A stretch of DNA of 64,000 bases from Candidatus Hydrogenedentota bacterium (GCA_020849535.1 JADLGB010000164.1:33295-97294), one strand, 5' to 3'. Positions 29,435 to 38,995 are shown, counted from the first letter of the stretch. The notes: generated by a model from the sequence alone, not told the origin. Numbers and translations are program-made.

Positions 29435-30437
29435 CGAGACCTCGCTTCCGGCCGGAGAGCGTCAAGAATAGCGCCAGCAGCACCAGTTCCACCGTGCCAA
29501 AGCCGATCTTCAGCCAATAGGGGATTACGGGTTCGTGATACTGCGAGAGGGAGGCTTCGATGAAGCCCGCCCAAGCCAGCATGATCGCGACACCGGCGAT
29601 GAGGGTGAGCAGGTCTGGAGTGACCGCGCGCAGGCGCGCCTTGATGGATAGACGCGAATCCCAGCCGATGAGGGCCTTGCCGAGCAGCAGGCCGCCTTGG
29701 CCCGCGATGAGAATGGCAGGAATCTCGATGGCGCCGTGGGGAAGCAGCCACCCCACGAGGAAGGTGGTCTCGCCCGCGTTGAAGTAGTCGAGCGTGACGG
29801 CGCCTATCATCACGCCGTTCATGAACAGGATGATGATCGTGCCCAGGCCCCAGATGGCGCCGAGGCCGAGCGTCGTGATGGCGACTTGAGTATTGTGGGT
29901 GAAGTAGAAGCTGGTGCCGACGACCTTGGTGCCCTGCCGCTCGTCTTCTTTATCGGACTGTTCCTTTTCCTCTTCGGCGACGCGCTCGCGCGGGTCAATC
30001 TGCAGGTGAGGAAACGGCATGAGGATGTCTTTGGCCTGTACATCAAACGACACGGCCGCGCCGCCGAGTGCGCTTCCCGCGAGCGTGATGCCCACGGTCA
30101 GCCAAAACGCCATGACGTTGCGCCGGAAGGTGCGCGGGAACGTGCGGTACGCCCAGCGCAACGGTGCAAACCGATGTGACTTGCCGCGCACCTCGTGGAT
30201 CTCGCCATAGGCCCGGGCGACCAGGGTTTCGAGATAGCGGTGCAGTTCAGGTTCCGAAGCGAATGTGGAGAGCCGCGACAGGCCGGTCGATGTGCGCTCG
30301 TACAGGTAATGCAAACGGCGCGCGGTGGCCAAATCGAAACGGTACGCCACATCGGATTCGATGCGCCCGAGCGTCTTTTCCAATTCCTCCCAATAGGGAC
30401 GCTCTTCGCGGATGAATCGCTCCAGATCGATGATCAT
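29421..30437 (-). CDS. Stage II sporulation protein M-like (SpoIIM/DUF95) membrane protein
   Basis: 338-residue multi-pass membrane protein. A soluble helical N-terminus (about 1-100) is followed by a membrane helix near 110, and four to five helices around 185-330 with the family pattern FYFTHNTQVAITTLGLGAIW and PHGAIEIPAILIAGQGG. In non-sporulating bacteria this family travels with RDD, DUF58 and MoxR genes and is thought to act at the envelope; sporulation is not implied. It starts 40 bp after the DUF58 stop and overlaps the next gene. Confidence 0.88.
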   Translation of the reverse strand: MIIDLERFIREERPYWEELEKTLGRIESDVAYRFDLATARRLHYLYERTSTGLSRLSTFASEPELHRYLETLVARAYGEIHEVRGKSHRFAPLRWAYRTFPRTFRRNVMAFWLTVGITLAGSALGGAAVSFDVQAKDILMPFPHLQIDPRERVAEEEKEQSDKEDERQGTKVVGTSFYFTHNTQVAITTLGLGAIWGLGTIIILFMNGVMIGAVTLDYFNAGETTFLVGWLLPHGAIEIPAILIAGQGGLLLGKALIGWDSRLSIKARLRAVTPDLLTLIAGVAIMLAWAGFIEASLSQYHEPVIPYWLKIGFGTVELVLLALFLTLSGRKRGLDEEA

Positions 30438-30477
30438 GAAGCCGCACCTGGATAGCTGTAGGTGAGTGCTCGCGCGT

Positions 30478-31830
30478 TCACAGCAGTTGCCTTTGCTTCA
30501 CGTTAGTGTATCGGGTGACAAGATCGGCGCTCATGCGCTCATTGTCCATCAGGAAGAAAGTGACTCCCTGGCGGTGCATGACGTGTTCGAGTTCGCGGAG
30601 GTCGTTCCACCGGATGTGGCCCGCCAAGGCCCGGTATACCTCGTCGACCGATTTTGGGGTAGCTCCTGAGAAGAGAGGCGACGTGCCGGGCGGTGTCAGC
30701 ATGCCCACCAGTACCAGATGCTGGCGACGGATCATCTCGACGTTGCGCACGAAGCTCTCCGCGAGCACGGGGTCGTCGAGGTTGGTGAGAAACAGCAGCA
30801 ATGCGCGACGGCGCAGCCGCAGCCGGAGAAATGTGAATAGTTCATCGAAGTCCGGATTGACGGTCTGCGGTTCGAGCGTGTACAGCGCGTCACGGCACGT
30901 GGAATAGTGGGCTTGGCCCGCACTGGCCCTCACGAAACTGCGCACCTGATCCCCGTAGGTGAGCAACCCGAAGAGATCCCCCTGGCGCTCCGCCACGAGG
31001 CCAAGGATCAGCGCGGCCGTGATGAAGCGTTCAAGCTGAGTGACCTCGACGAGTTCCGCGCCGGGTTCGCCCTGATCGATCAAGACCCGCCGCGCGCTCA
31101 AGCGCGAGGTGTCGATGACCACGTAGACTTCTTGCGTGCGTTCCAGTTGGTAGAGTTTCGTGATGGGGCGGCCGCGTTTCGCGGTGGCTTTCCAATGCAC
31201 GTCTTCATAGTCGTCGCCGGGCACGTATTCGCGCAGTTTCTCGAATTCGCGGCCCTGGCCCACCTGCCGCTGCGCGTGGACACCGAAGGCTCCCCGATTC
31301 AGGAAGTACGCGGCCAGCCTGCGGCGTTCCCCCATGAGGTTCGGATACACGCGCAGTTCCACGTCGATGGGGTGGGAACTTCTCCTGGACCACAGGCCCA
31401 AGGGAGACACGCCCTCCAGATAGACCCGATTCAAGCGGTAGTTTCCACGGCGGGTGGGGACGACCGGCCACTCCAGATGCGACACCTGGGTGTCCGGCGG
31501 AATGACTGCTTCGATACTGTCGCGGACGGCCCCCACCTCACGCGGGAATGCGAGGCCGAGCCGCAATCGCCTGGATCGCGCGCTTTCGTTGCGCACGAGG
31601 ATGTCCACGGTGCCCTCGCGATCCTTGCTCAATCGAACCACATCCGGCAGCGTGGCGCTGACGCCGCGAAGCGCGCGAAATGCCAAGGCGGCATCTACAA
31701 ATGCCAGTGCGGCCACGGCGCCCGCAAGCGCGGGGAGCAACGCGGCCACGCGCGGATCGGTTGCGGCCAGCGCCGCGACGAATACGACGCCTCCGCAAGA
31801 GGTCAGCAAGGCTGTGCGTGGAAAGATCAT
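30478..31830 (-). CDS. DUF58 (von Willebrand A-like) domain protein
   Basis: 450 residues. Two N-terminal membrane helices (about 7-50) are followed by a beta-rich segment, then the DUF58 signature GREFEKLREYVPGDDYEDVHWKATAKRG in two overlapping parts at about 195-225. The vWA-like fold (VYVVIDTS) follows and may bind a metal ion. These proteins are usual partners of MoxR AAA ATPases. ATG overlaps the MoxR stop by 4 bp (ATGA). Confidence 0.92.
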   Translation of the reverse strand: MIFPRTALLTSCGGVVFVAALAATDPRVAALLPALAGAVAALAFVDAALAFRALRGVSATLPDVVRLSKDREGTVDILVRNESARSRRLRLGLAFPREVGAVRDSIEAVIPPDTQVSHLEWPVVPTRRGNYRLNRVYLEGVSPLGLWSRRSSHPIDVELRVYPNLMGERRRLAAYFLNRGAFGVHAQRQVGQGREFEKLREYVPGDDYEDVHWKATAKRGRPITKLYQLERTQEVYVVIDTSRLSARRVLIDQGEPGAELVEVTQLERFITAALILGLVAERQGDLFGLLTYGDQVRSFVRASAGQAHYSTCRDALYTLEPQTVNPDFDELFTFLRLRLRRRALLLFLTNLDDPVLAESFVRNVEMIRRQHLVLVGMLTPPGTSPLFSGATPKSVDEVYRALAGHIRWNDLRELEHVMHRQGVTFFLMDNERMSADLVTRYTNVKQRQLL

Positions 31831-32792
31831 CGGGGTACGGCTACCTCCGCAACGATGCGGTCGATTACTTCGGGCACGGTCAACCCTTCGATCTCGTATT
31901 CAGGCCGCAGAATCAAGCGATGTTCGAGCACCGGCCGCGCCATTTCCTTCACATCGTCCGGCGTGACGAAATCCCGTTCGGAGAGTGCGGCGTGCATGCG
32001 GCTGGATAGCAGGATGGCCTGCGTGGCGCGCGGGCCGACGCCGACGAGCACGCTATTGTGCGTGCGCGATTTGCGTACAATATCGACGACGTAGGACATC
32101 AACTCCTCGCGCACCGTGATGCCGCGCAGAACCGCGCGAATGCGATTCAGTTCCTCCCCCGAGATCACGGGTTTGACGGCGTCGCTGTCGAGCGTGGCTT
32201 CGGGCGAGTCCGGGCCGAGGGTGCGCGCGGCGAGCGCGAGTTCTTCGTCGCGCTCCGGGCAGTTCATGGAGATCTTCAACATGAAACGGTCCTTCTGCGC
32301 TTCCGGGAGCGGATAGGTGCCTTCGTACTCGATCGGGTTCTGCGTCGCGAACACGGTGAAGTTGGGGGATAGCACATGCGTGTCGCGGTCAATGGTCACG
32401 CGGCGTTCCTGCATCGCCTGAAGCAAGGCGGATTGCGTCTTCGCAGGCGCGCGGTTGATCTCGTCGGCCAGCAGAAAGGTCGTGAAGACGGGACCTTTGA
32501 CCAGCGTGAACTGGTTATGCTGCAGGTTGAAGACGTTGGTGCCGGTGATGTCCGCGGGCATGAGGTCCGGAGTGAACTGGATGCGCGCGAACTCGCAGCC
32601 GAGGACTTTCGCGAGCGTCCGCACCAGCATCGTTTTAGCCACCCCCGGCACGCCTTCCAGGAGCGCGTGGTTGTTGGTGAAGATAGCGATGAGACAGCGA
32701 TCGATCACGTCCTTCTGACCGATGATGACCTTGCCCACTTCCTCGCGAGTCCGGGTGAGTACCGATTTCAGATGATTCAGGTCAGCTTGCAC
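31827..32792 (-). CDS. MoxR-type AAA+ ATPase
   Basis: 321 residues; chaperone-like AAA+ ATPase expected to remodel or activate vWA-domain partners such as the neighbouring DUF58 protein. Walker A is GVPGVAKT (47-54), Walker B lies in FLLADEINRAPAKTQSALLQ, sensor 1 in FATQNPIEYEGTYPLPEAQ, and arginine residues follow at DRFML. Cytoplasmic. Start is GTG at 32792 with AAGGAAG 8 nt upstream. 71 bp separate it from the preceding gene's stop. Confidence 0.95.
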   Translation of the reverse strand: MQADLNHLKSVLTRTREEVGKVIIGQKDVIDRCLIAIFTNNHALLEGVPGVAKTMLVRTLAKVLGCEFARIQFTPDLMPADITGTNVFNLQHNQFTLVKGPVFTTFLLADEINRAPAKTQSALLQAMQERRVTIDRDTHVLSPNFTVFATQNPIEYEGTYPLPEAQKDRFMLKISMNCPERDEELALAARTLGPDSPEATLDSDAVKPVISGEELNRIRAVLRGITVREELMSYVVDIVRKSRTHNSVLVGVGPRATQAILLSSRMHAALSERDFVTPDDVKEMARPVLEHRLILRPEYEIEGLTVPEVIDRIVAEVAVPR

Positions 32793-32863
32793 GATTGCGC
32801 TTCCTTTCCGGAGTCCGGCGCCGCGGCAACAGGCGCCACGCTCTCTCTCCGCTCAACAGAATG

Positions 32864-34303
32864 TCAATTCCTTCGGCCTAGATATTCCGACAGCACACGG
32901 CTCATCGCGGCATACGCATCCGCGGGATTCCACGAAGCCGTAGGTTTTACGCGCTCGGCGTCTGCGAGTGCCTGCATGCGGCTCAGCGGTTCCGACAGAT
33001 CCTTCTCGCGATAGACCAACGAGCGGCGATATTCGGCGAGGCACGCGTTCAGCAAATCGCGCGGGATGATGCTCCGGCGCAGGAGATTCGTGAAACCCGC
33101 GGCGGAATCCTTGCCCACCGCGTGCCGGGCGTCCGGCTGCACCTCGTCCTCATAGGGCGGCACGAAGGAGACGGCGTTCTTCCAGATGTAGAGCAACGCG
33201 AGGAGCACGAGGCCCAGGAAGGCGCTGTACAGTCCGTACCCGCGCACGAGCGTCATGATACCGGCATTGCGAATGATGCCGAGATGGGACTCGTCAAACA
33301 CCACCGTGAGGTGTGGCCCCACCAACCACGACAGCAACTCGGGATGCCGCTCATTCTTGAGCGCTTCGTTGCTCACGAAGTAGGAGTCCGACGCCAGGAC
33401 CAGCGTGCCTTCGCCGAAAGGCCGTTCGATCACCACCGGTTTACCTTCGCGCTCGTAGATAACGCTCCACGCATCGCTCAGGTGGCTGAACGAGGTCGCG
33501 GTGCGCCAGCTCACGCGCGAGGGAAGACCGGGTACCGATTTCCACTCGGCCCACTGCTTCTCCATGGTGCCATCCGGACGGCGCTCCATGGGATCGAATT
33601 CAAGCCGCATTCCCCATCGCTCCGGGATTTCCACCGTGGCATATAGAGTATCGTAGGGACTGTCGGACTTGTCTCCGGACTTCTTGTCGTCCGAATCCTC
33701 TTTGGCGTCTTCCGTCCCCGCGTCTTCTTTGTCCCCTTCGGTAGGCTCAGGGGGCTCTTTCTCCGCGTTAGTCTCTGGTTCCTCCGCTTCCGCTTGCTTA
33801 CCGGGAGCTTCGCTCGAGTCGTCCGTATCTTTGTCCCGATTTTCCGCGGAGTCGTCTTCATCCTCGCCCATGCGGCGCTTGCGCATCCGCTCGATGCGTT
33901 CCTCGCGGAATTCGCTTTCGTCGTACACCGCGCGGAGATCCTCCCAGGTCGGAGCGAATGTAACGACTACGCGCCCGCCGAGGGCCATAACATGTTCCAC
34001 AGCACGCACGAAATCGAGAGGCGCATGATCCGGGTCGGAGGCGTTGGCCCCCAGGAGGAACAGCGTGACTTCGCGGTTGCCCACGACCTTCTTGAGGCTC
34101 GCGAAGGAGAGGGGTTGCAGGTTCCGCTCCACGCGCATCTCTGGGATGGACCCGAGCGCCTCGTAGAAGGCTTTGGATCCGATCGGGTCGGCGCGCAGCG
34201 TCGAGTAGGGTGTGTAGGCATCGCCGGCCGAAAAGTGGAGCAGATACAGGCGGATCGCGCCGTAGGCGAAGGCCACGAACAAGGCCGCGGCAAAGAGGTT
34301 CAT
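32864..34303 (-). CDS. DUF4350 domain protein with acidic insert
   Basis: 479 residues. An N-terminal membrane helix (about 3-20) precedes a Rossmann-like DUF4350 domain (STLRADPIGSKAFYEALG, VVVTFAPTWEDLR), and a second membrane helix lies near 365-385. Between residues about 140 and 215 is a low-complexity run of Glu, Asp, Lys, Ser and Pro that the family normally lacks. ATG 34303 comes 4 nt after the DUF4129 stop; the open frame upstream runs opposite that gene and is not used. The family recurs with MoxR/DUF58; exact role unknown. Confidence 0.85.
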   Translation of the reverse strand: MNLFAAALFVAFAYGAIRLYLLHFSAGDAYTPYSTLRADPIGSKAFYEALGSIPEMRVERNLQPLSFASLKKVVGNREVTLFLLGANASDPDHAPLDFVRAVEHVMALGGRVVVTFAPTWEDLRAVYDESEFREERIERMRKRRMGEDEDDSAENRDKDTDDSSEAPGKQAEAEEPETNAEKEPPEPTEGDKEDAGTEDAKEDSDDKKSGDKSDSPYDTLYATVEIPERWGMRLEFDPMERRPDGTMEKQWAEWKSVPGLPSRVSWRTATSFSHLSDAWSVIYEREGKPVVIERPFGEGTLVLASDSYFVSNEALKNERHPELLSWLVGPHLTVVFDESHLGIIRNAGIMTLVRGYGLYSAFLGLVLLALLYIWKNAVSFVPPYEDEVQPDARHAVGKDSAAGFTNLLRRSIIPRDLLNACLAEYRRSLVYREKDLSEPLSRMQALADAERVKPTASWNPADAYAAMSRVLSEYLGRRN

Positions 34304-34307
34304 CCAT

Positions 34308-36077
34308 TTACGGGCGTTCAGCAAGCGTACGCATCCTTTGCTGGTATTCGTCGAATGCCTTGACCAAGTCCGGGCCTGCCTCGTGGGTGCCATACCACAC
34401 GCGTTCGAATGTGGCCACACTCTGCGAGAAGGCCGCGAGGATCTCCGGTTCGGAGTGGGCGCGCCGCGACAGTTCACGCACGTACTCGTGATTCGACTTG
34501 TACTTCGCCACGCGAATCAGCTCATGCCGCGCGAGCAGTGCCAGGCAAGCGAGAAACAGCGCCCGCATGGCGAGCCGCCATTCGCCGCGCTCCATGAGTT
34601 CGCGCGCGAGCGTAATCCAGCCGTCTTCGGGCAGCGCGTCGGCGCCGACGCTCTCGTCCGCGACATCGGGCTTGAGTGTGACTGGCGTGGCCTCCACCTG
34701 TACCGGCGGTTTGCCGCGTTTGAGCCACGTGCGTGCGAGGAAGACGAGGAGCACAGCGGCCAACACAATCAGGAGCACGTACATGGTGTATCGGGGCACG
34801 GCGCCCCAGTTTGCCCAGCTTCCGGGAGTTTTCTTGTGAGAGTCCGGGGCAAAGCTGCGAAGCCAATCCGTAAACGTTTCCCACCAATCCCGGATGGTCA
34901 CAAAGACGTTAACCAGGACTTGCTGAACCGCTTCGACAAACAGTGTAAGATAGCTTTTTTCGGTTTCGTCTTGAGGACCACGATAACGGTCCAGGCGCCA
35001 TGCGAAATCGCGCTGTTCCAGCACGCGATCGATCGCTTCATTGAGTTCGGTGGGGGAGACATGCGTGTCCGAGTCTTCGGCCGCGGCGGACGGCCCGCAT
35101 AGGCTCGCAAGCGCAATCGCCACAATCATCACCCTCGTGCGCGCGGCGGATTTCGCATAAGGCAGCAAGGCCACGCGCAAGTCTTCTCCTGTATCGAGAG
35201 ACTCGCCGTAGAAGCAGCGGAGTGTGTAGGCGGTCTTCTGGACCGGATCGAGAATGAGGTAGGTCGCGGCGCAGCAGATCGCATAGTACGTTGGATTGGT
35301 AACTTCGCCGCCAAGCGTCAGGACGTTCTCGATGCCCAACAGCGATTCGAGGAGCATGGGGACCACTTGGATCAATATCCCCACGTTCAACGCGATGGCG
35401 AGCCCCAATGGACTCAGCGGAATCATGAGCAATGTAAACAGAGCCGCATAAACAGTAACCAAGCTGCTGGTCCATCCGGGCGTTGTGGCCTCCACGACCG
35501 GCAGGATAACCAGGAACAGCGCGGCGGCCATCATGACAAGGGCGGGACTCAGCAGCCAGATGAGTAGTGAGTTCTGCGTGGTCCACAAGCGCGCGAGCCC
35601 CGCGGCGCGTGTGGTGACTTTCCACAGATCGTCGTCTTCGCCATCACCCAGAATGGTGACGTTCTGGTACCACGTGTGAACCCAAATGTATGGCACCGTG
35701 GTCACAATGGCCGCGGGAAGGAGTATGAGGCCGGTCGTTTGCAGGATCATCTGCGTCTGGACCATTCGCACGAGCCGGCCCATCGACCAGCGCGGAGGCT
35801 GTTGGTTCAGCAGTCGCGAGCGCACCAGCGAAGCGAACACGGTTTGCCACGCCTTCATCCAGACAAACAAGCCCGCGAGCATCAGCGCGCCGCGCGCCGC
35901 GTGATCCTGAGAGAATGCGCCACGGCTCATGTCCACCCAGTAATAAAGCAGGGCGAGCATGAACGGAAGCGCACCCACGTAGTATGCGGCGAGGTACGAA
36001 AGCGGAGCCGTGCGCAGCAGGTGGACGGCCTCCTCAATGAGGTCGAGCGCGGGCATTCCCTTACGCTGCCGCTTCAC
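34308..36077 (-). CDS. Multi-pass membrane protein with C-terminal DUF4129 domain
   Basis: 589 residues. The N-terminal half has several membrane helices (for example APLSYLAAYYVGALPFMLAL and LLIWLLSPALVMMAAALFLV). One or two more lie near 340-360 and 455-475, then the soluble DUF4129 tail (ARELMERGEWRLAMRALFLA, LARHELI). Start is GTG at 36077, which overlaps the upstream stop (GTGA) and has GAGGAGG upstream; the longer frame seen beyond it is a shadow. Part of the MoxR/DUF58 operon. A transglutaminase domain, which often accompanies DUF4129, is absent. Confidence 0.82.
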   Translation of the reverse strand: MKRQRKGMPALDLIEEAVHLLRTAPLSYLAAYYVGALPFMLALLYYWVDMSRGAFSQDHAARGALMLAGLFVWMKAWQTVFASLVRSRLLNQQPPRWSMGRLVRMVQTQMILQTTGLILLPAAIVTTVPYIWVHTWYQNVTILGDGEDDDLWKVTTRAAGLARLWTTQNSLLIWLLSPALVMMAAALFLVILPVVEATTPGWTSSLVTVYAALFTLLMIPLSPLGLAIALNVGILIQVVPMLLESLLGIENVLTLGGEVTNPTYYAICCAATYLILDPVQKTAYTLRCFYGESLDTGEDLRVALLPYAKSAARTRVMIVAIALASLCGPSAAAEDSDTHVSPTELNEAIDRVLEQRDFAWRLDRYRGPQDETEKSYLTLFVEAVQQVLVNVFVTIRDWWETFTDWLRSFAPDSHKKTPGSWANWGAVPRYTMYVLLIVLAAVLLVFLARTWLKRGKPPVQVEATPVTLKPDVADESVGADALPEDGWITLARELMERGEWRLAMRALFLACLALLARHELIRVAKYKSNHEYVRELSRRAHSEPEILAAFSQSVATFERVWYGTHEAGPDLVKAFDEYQQRMRTLAERP

Positions 36078-36418
36078 TCGTCCACCTCCTCGCCCAATTC
36101 GGCCTCCATGGGCATCGACCACAGGGTGCTTTCGTGCGTGGCGGTTGGGATGTTCAATAGGGCTCGCCCGAGCATGAGAAAGGCCGCCCAGAGGATGACA
36201 AAACTCACGGCGCATTGGGCAAACCGCCACACGGCACGCAGGTGCCGCCGCCGGGGAGTTTCACGCGCAGTCAACGTGCGCAGGCACGAGGTGCAGATCA
36301 TCCGGTCGTCGTGCTCGACCACGCACTCACGGCAGAAGAAGCGCCTGCATTCAGGACAGCGCGCAACCGCCTCGCGTTGGGCGTGGTTTCTGCATCGTTG
36401 TTCGCTCAGGGCGACCAC
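36074..36418 (-). CDS. B-box-like zinc-finger protein with one membrane helix
   Basis: 114 residues. Residues about 9-46 carry CRNH, CPEC, CREC, H and CTSC spacing typical of a B-box-type zinc finger. A single membrane helix (about 68-90) and an acidic tail ending GEEVDE follow. Probably a tail-side anchored adaptor at the inner membrane. Start is GTG at 36418. Its stop overlaps the next gene's GTG by 4 bp, and it lies 3 bp after the preceding stop, so it is tightly coupled. Function unknown. Confidence 0.7.
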   Translation of the reverse strand: MVALSEQRCRNHAQREAVARCPECRRFFCRECVVEHDDRMICTSCLRTLTARETPRRRHLRAVWRFAQCAVSFVILWAAFLMLGRALLNIPTATHESTLWSMPMEAELGEEVDE

Positions 36419-36421
36419 AGC

Positions 36422-37483
36422 TTATTCCTCTCCGGGCGCGGCCGTGGGCTCTTCGTACACGGCGGAGCGGCGGCGGAAGTCTGAAAGATACCGGAGACCG
36501 ATGAAACTCAGCAGCAGGTCGAACACCAGGGATATGGAATTGATGACTTTGACCAGAATTGTCTGGAGGCCCTCCAGAGCTAGCGGTTCGTCCTCGCCCA
36601 TGGTGCGCCCGAATTCGTTGATTACCGTGAACACATACATGAAGAAGACAAGCAGGCAAAGGTATGCGAAGGTGGTCCAGGTGACATTGCGCACGTTGCG
36701 CGGCAGATCGCTGCGCTTTTGGCGGATGACCGCCGCCACGGTCACGAAGATGAGCAGGGCGACGAAACCCATACTTACCGGTGCCGGCAGGAAGTCCGGC
36801 CAAATCAATAGAGACACGCTCATGATGGCGTCCACCAGCAGCAGATAGAACAAGGATGAATGGATCTTCCCGTCGTCGTGGCGCACTTCCTGGAGCATCG
36901 CGTTTGCCGGCGCGGATGCGGCAATGCCCAGTGCCTGTTTCTGCATGGAGCCCTGGCGGACGGCCAGATTGTCCACGTCAGCGGAGTCGAGAGTGCCGCC
37001 TTGGGCCGTATCTGCAATAGCGTGCAATTCCCTGGCCACGCGACGAGCGGTCCAGAGTCTGCCGAGACAAAAGAGTTCCTCGCAGTGGACGGGGGTGTAC
37101 ATGAAGCAGCGGCAGGTGGGTCCAAACAGGCTGTTCAATGCGAGTCCGAGGAGGAAGCACACCGCGACGATCTCCAGGAAGATGCCGGCCACCGGATCCC
37201 AGCCGAGCGTGAGGAACGCGGCGGCTCCCCAAATGCCAAACAGCGCGGCGAGAATGGCGAACACAACATTCAGGATCATGCCGGTGGTGGTACGCGTAAT
37301 CGTGAGCGCCTGAATGTCCGTGAAGTAGAAACGCTTGTACCGCTCTTTGAAATACAGCGTGTTGATTACGAGCAGATGGTCCGGTCCCAGCCACAATCGC
37401 TGCCCCGTGGCGTTGAGTAGACCGAAACCGCGCTTCGCCTTGCCCGGCAGTTTCCGCTTGTACACAGTAGGCGTCTTACTCAT
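36422..37483 (-). CDS. Multi-pass membrane protein, function unknown
   Basis: 353 residues from ATG 37483 (MSKTPTVYKRKLPGK). A short N-terminal beta-like region (LWLGPDHLLVINTLYFKERY) is followed by two helices (about 75-125), a soluble middle with a Cys-containing stretch (CRCFMYTPVHCEELFCLGR), then four helices (about 200-325). I do not recognise a family. ATG overlaps the stop of the next upstream gene by 8 bp. Operon position between two zinc-finger membrane proteins suggests a complex with them; that is inference. Confidence 0.65.
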   Translation of the reverse strand: MSKTPTVYKRKLPGKAKRGFGLLNATGQRLWLGPDHLLVINTLYFKERYKRFYFTDIQALTITRTTTGMILNVVFAILAALFGIWGAAAFLTLGWDPVAGIFLEIVAVCFLLGLALNSLFGPTCRCFMYTPVHCEELFCLGRLWTARRVARELHAIADTAQGGTLDSADVDNLAVRQGSMQKQALGIAASAPANAMLQEVRHDDGKIHSSLFYLLLVDAIMSVSLLIWPDFLPAPVSMGFVALLIFVTVAAVIRQKRSDLPRNVRNVTWTTFAYLCLLVFFMYVFTVINEFGRTMGEDEPLALEGLQTILVKVINSISLVFDLLLSFIGLRYLSDFRRRSAVYEEPTAAPGEE

Positions 37484-38087
37484 AAGCGCCCACTTCCATG
37501 ACGAACATCGTGGCAATGAGCCCTATCAGTGCCAGTTGGCAGACCGCCATCAGGAACGCCGCAACAAAGCGCCAGCGGTTTGGGCGCACAGGGCTGAGCG
37601 TCGTATTCCAATGCCGGATTACGATGAACAAGGTCGCGGGCGCCGTAAACATGATGAGATAAAGCAAAGGAGGAATCCATGTCAGGATCGAGAGTGTCAA
37701 GGCGATCACGTCCCATCGCGTGCGCTCCACTTCGAGTTGCTCCATTTTTCCCTTCGTCTTCCCCGCGTCAATGCACGAGGGGCACATGTGCTGGCCGTGC
37801 ATATCCACATCGCAGAGGGCGCACAGGAAACGGCCGCAGATATCGCACGGCACGACGGCCTTCTTCGTGGGATGGTAGAAGCAACTGCTCTCATCGTCGA
37901 AGAGCGTCTTTTCGCCCGAGGTGCCGGGCGCCATCTCGCGGAAGAAAGCGGGAAAGACCATGGCCTCGGCCTCCGCTCCGCATTGTGCGCAGCGTCCAGG
38001 CGAGGGCGCGTTCACAACCGACGGAGGCAAAGGCGCGTCGCACGCAGCACACGTCAAGACGGCCGTTTTCACCAGACTGTTACTCAC
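37476..38087 (-). CDS. Zinc-ribbon/B-box-like membrane protein
   Basis: 203 residues. An N-terminal zinc ribbon (CAACDAP and CAQCGAE) precedes a B-box-like cluster at about residues 69-107 (CFYHPTKKA, CDICGRFLCALC, HGQHMCPSC), then three membrane helices (about 125-200). The ATG shares ATGA with the upstream RDD/GYF gene's stop. The same layout (metal-binding head, membrane tail) is seen in the 114-residue protein two genes down, which may be a relative. Confidence 0.7.
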   Translation of the reverse strand: MSNSLVKTAVLTCAACDAPLPPSVVNAPSPGRCAQCGAEAEAMVFPAFFREMAPGTSGEKTLFDDESSCFYHPTKKAVVPCDICGRFLCALCDVDMHGQHMCPSCIDAGKTKGKMEQLEVERTRWDVIALTLSILTWIPPLLYLIMFTAPATLFIVIRHWNTTLSPVRPNRWRFVAAFLMAVCQLALIGLIATMFVMEVGAYE

Positions 38088-38854
38088 ACCCGGATCACTC
38101 GCGTGTCGCAGATATGGTCGTGAAGGCCGCGTTTTTCTTCATCGAATCCAACGATGATCACTCCGATGTAGCAGACAAGATAGCTGAGGAACTTGCCCCA
38201 GTAGCGGCCGAAGGCCCGCATGAAGGTGAGCGGCGACCCGTCTGCCCGGACGACCTTGATTCCGCAGACCATCTTCCCGGGTGTCTGCCCGGACTTTCCG
38301 ATGAAGTAGGTCTCGTACGACATCGGAATCGCAATCTGCAGGATGTACATCATCGCGAGCAAGAGGGCGGCCAAGGGAGAGAACTCCTCGTTGCTCGATG
38401 CCTGCATCAACACTTGGAAGACCAGGCTGATGATGATGTTGGGGATGAAAAGAATGATGCCATCCACGATGGTCGCCCCGACGCGAATCCAGAATCCCGC
38501 GAACAGCATCTCGCCCGTGAGCAGGCCGCCTTCCTTGATCTGCTGCACGAACATGGGTTTGCACGCGGCGCAGATGTAACGGCCTTGGTACTGGATGACC
38601 TCATCGGAAGGGCAGGCTCTGCCGCACGAGGAGCAGACAGTCAACGGGACGTCGGAGTCGCCCAGCGCGGATGGGGCCGCGGCGTACTGAGGAACCGAAG
38701 CGCCACCAACGTGCCCGTAGGGTTGCCAGTTGTCCATGCCATCGCGCCAAACCAGTGTGTCGGCGGTTACCGTACCCTGGGCCACCAGTCCATTGAATTG
38801 GGCATCCTCAAAGGGTCCAAAACGTTCACCATTCTTTGCGTAGTACCATGCCAT
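38084..38854 (-). CDS. GYF_2 plus zinc ribbon plus RDD membrane protein
   Basis: 256 residues with three parts. A GYF_2 domain (WYYAKNGERFGPFEDAQFNG, about 1-50) comes first, then a zinc ribbon (CSSCGRACPSDE, then CAAC; about 75-105), and an RDD domain with three or four membrane helices (about 125-256; GFWIRVGATIVDGIILFIPN). GYF_2 domains are peptide-binding folds. AAGGGG lies 7 nt before ATG 38854. It is the first gene of the long minus-strand operon. Confidence 0.85.
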   Translation of the reverse strand: MAWYYAKNGERFGPFEDAQFNGLVAQGTVTADTLVWRDGMDNWQPYGHVGGASVPQYAAAPSALGDSDVPLTVCSSCGRACPSDEVIQYQGRYICAACKPMFVQQIKEGGLLTGEMLFAGFWIRVGATIVDGIILFIPNIIISLVFQVLMQASSNEEFSPLAALLLAMMYILQIAIPMSYETYFIGKSGQTPGKMVCGIKVVRADGSPLTFMRAFGRYWGKFLSYLVCYIGVIIVGFDEEKRGLHDHICDTRVIRV

Positions 38855-38995
38855 AGCTATCCCCTTTACGCTGCCATCATCTGAGGACTGGTTCGGCTAC
38901 CACGCTAGGGTAGCGAAACGCGCCCCCTCAAACAACCCGGAAACATCATACCACGGAGGCAGAAGCGAGGACGAAACGAGCCCCATACCATGCAG

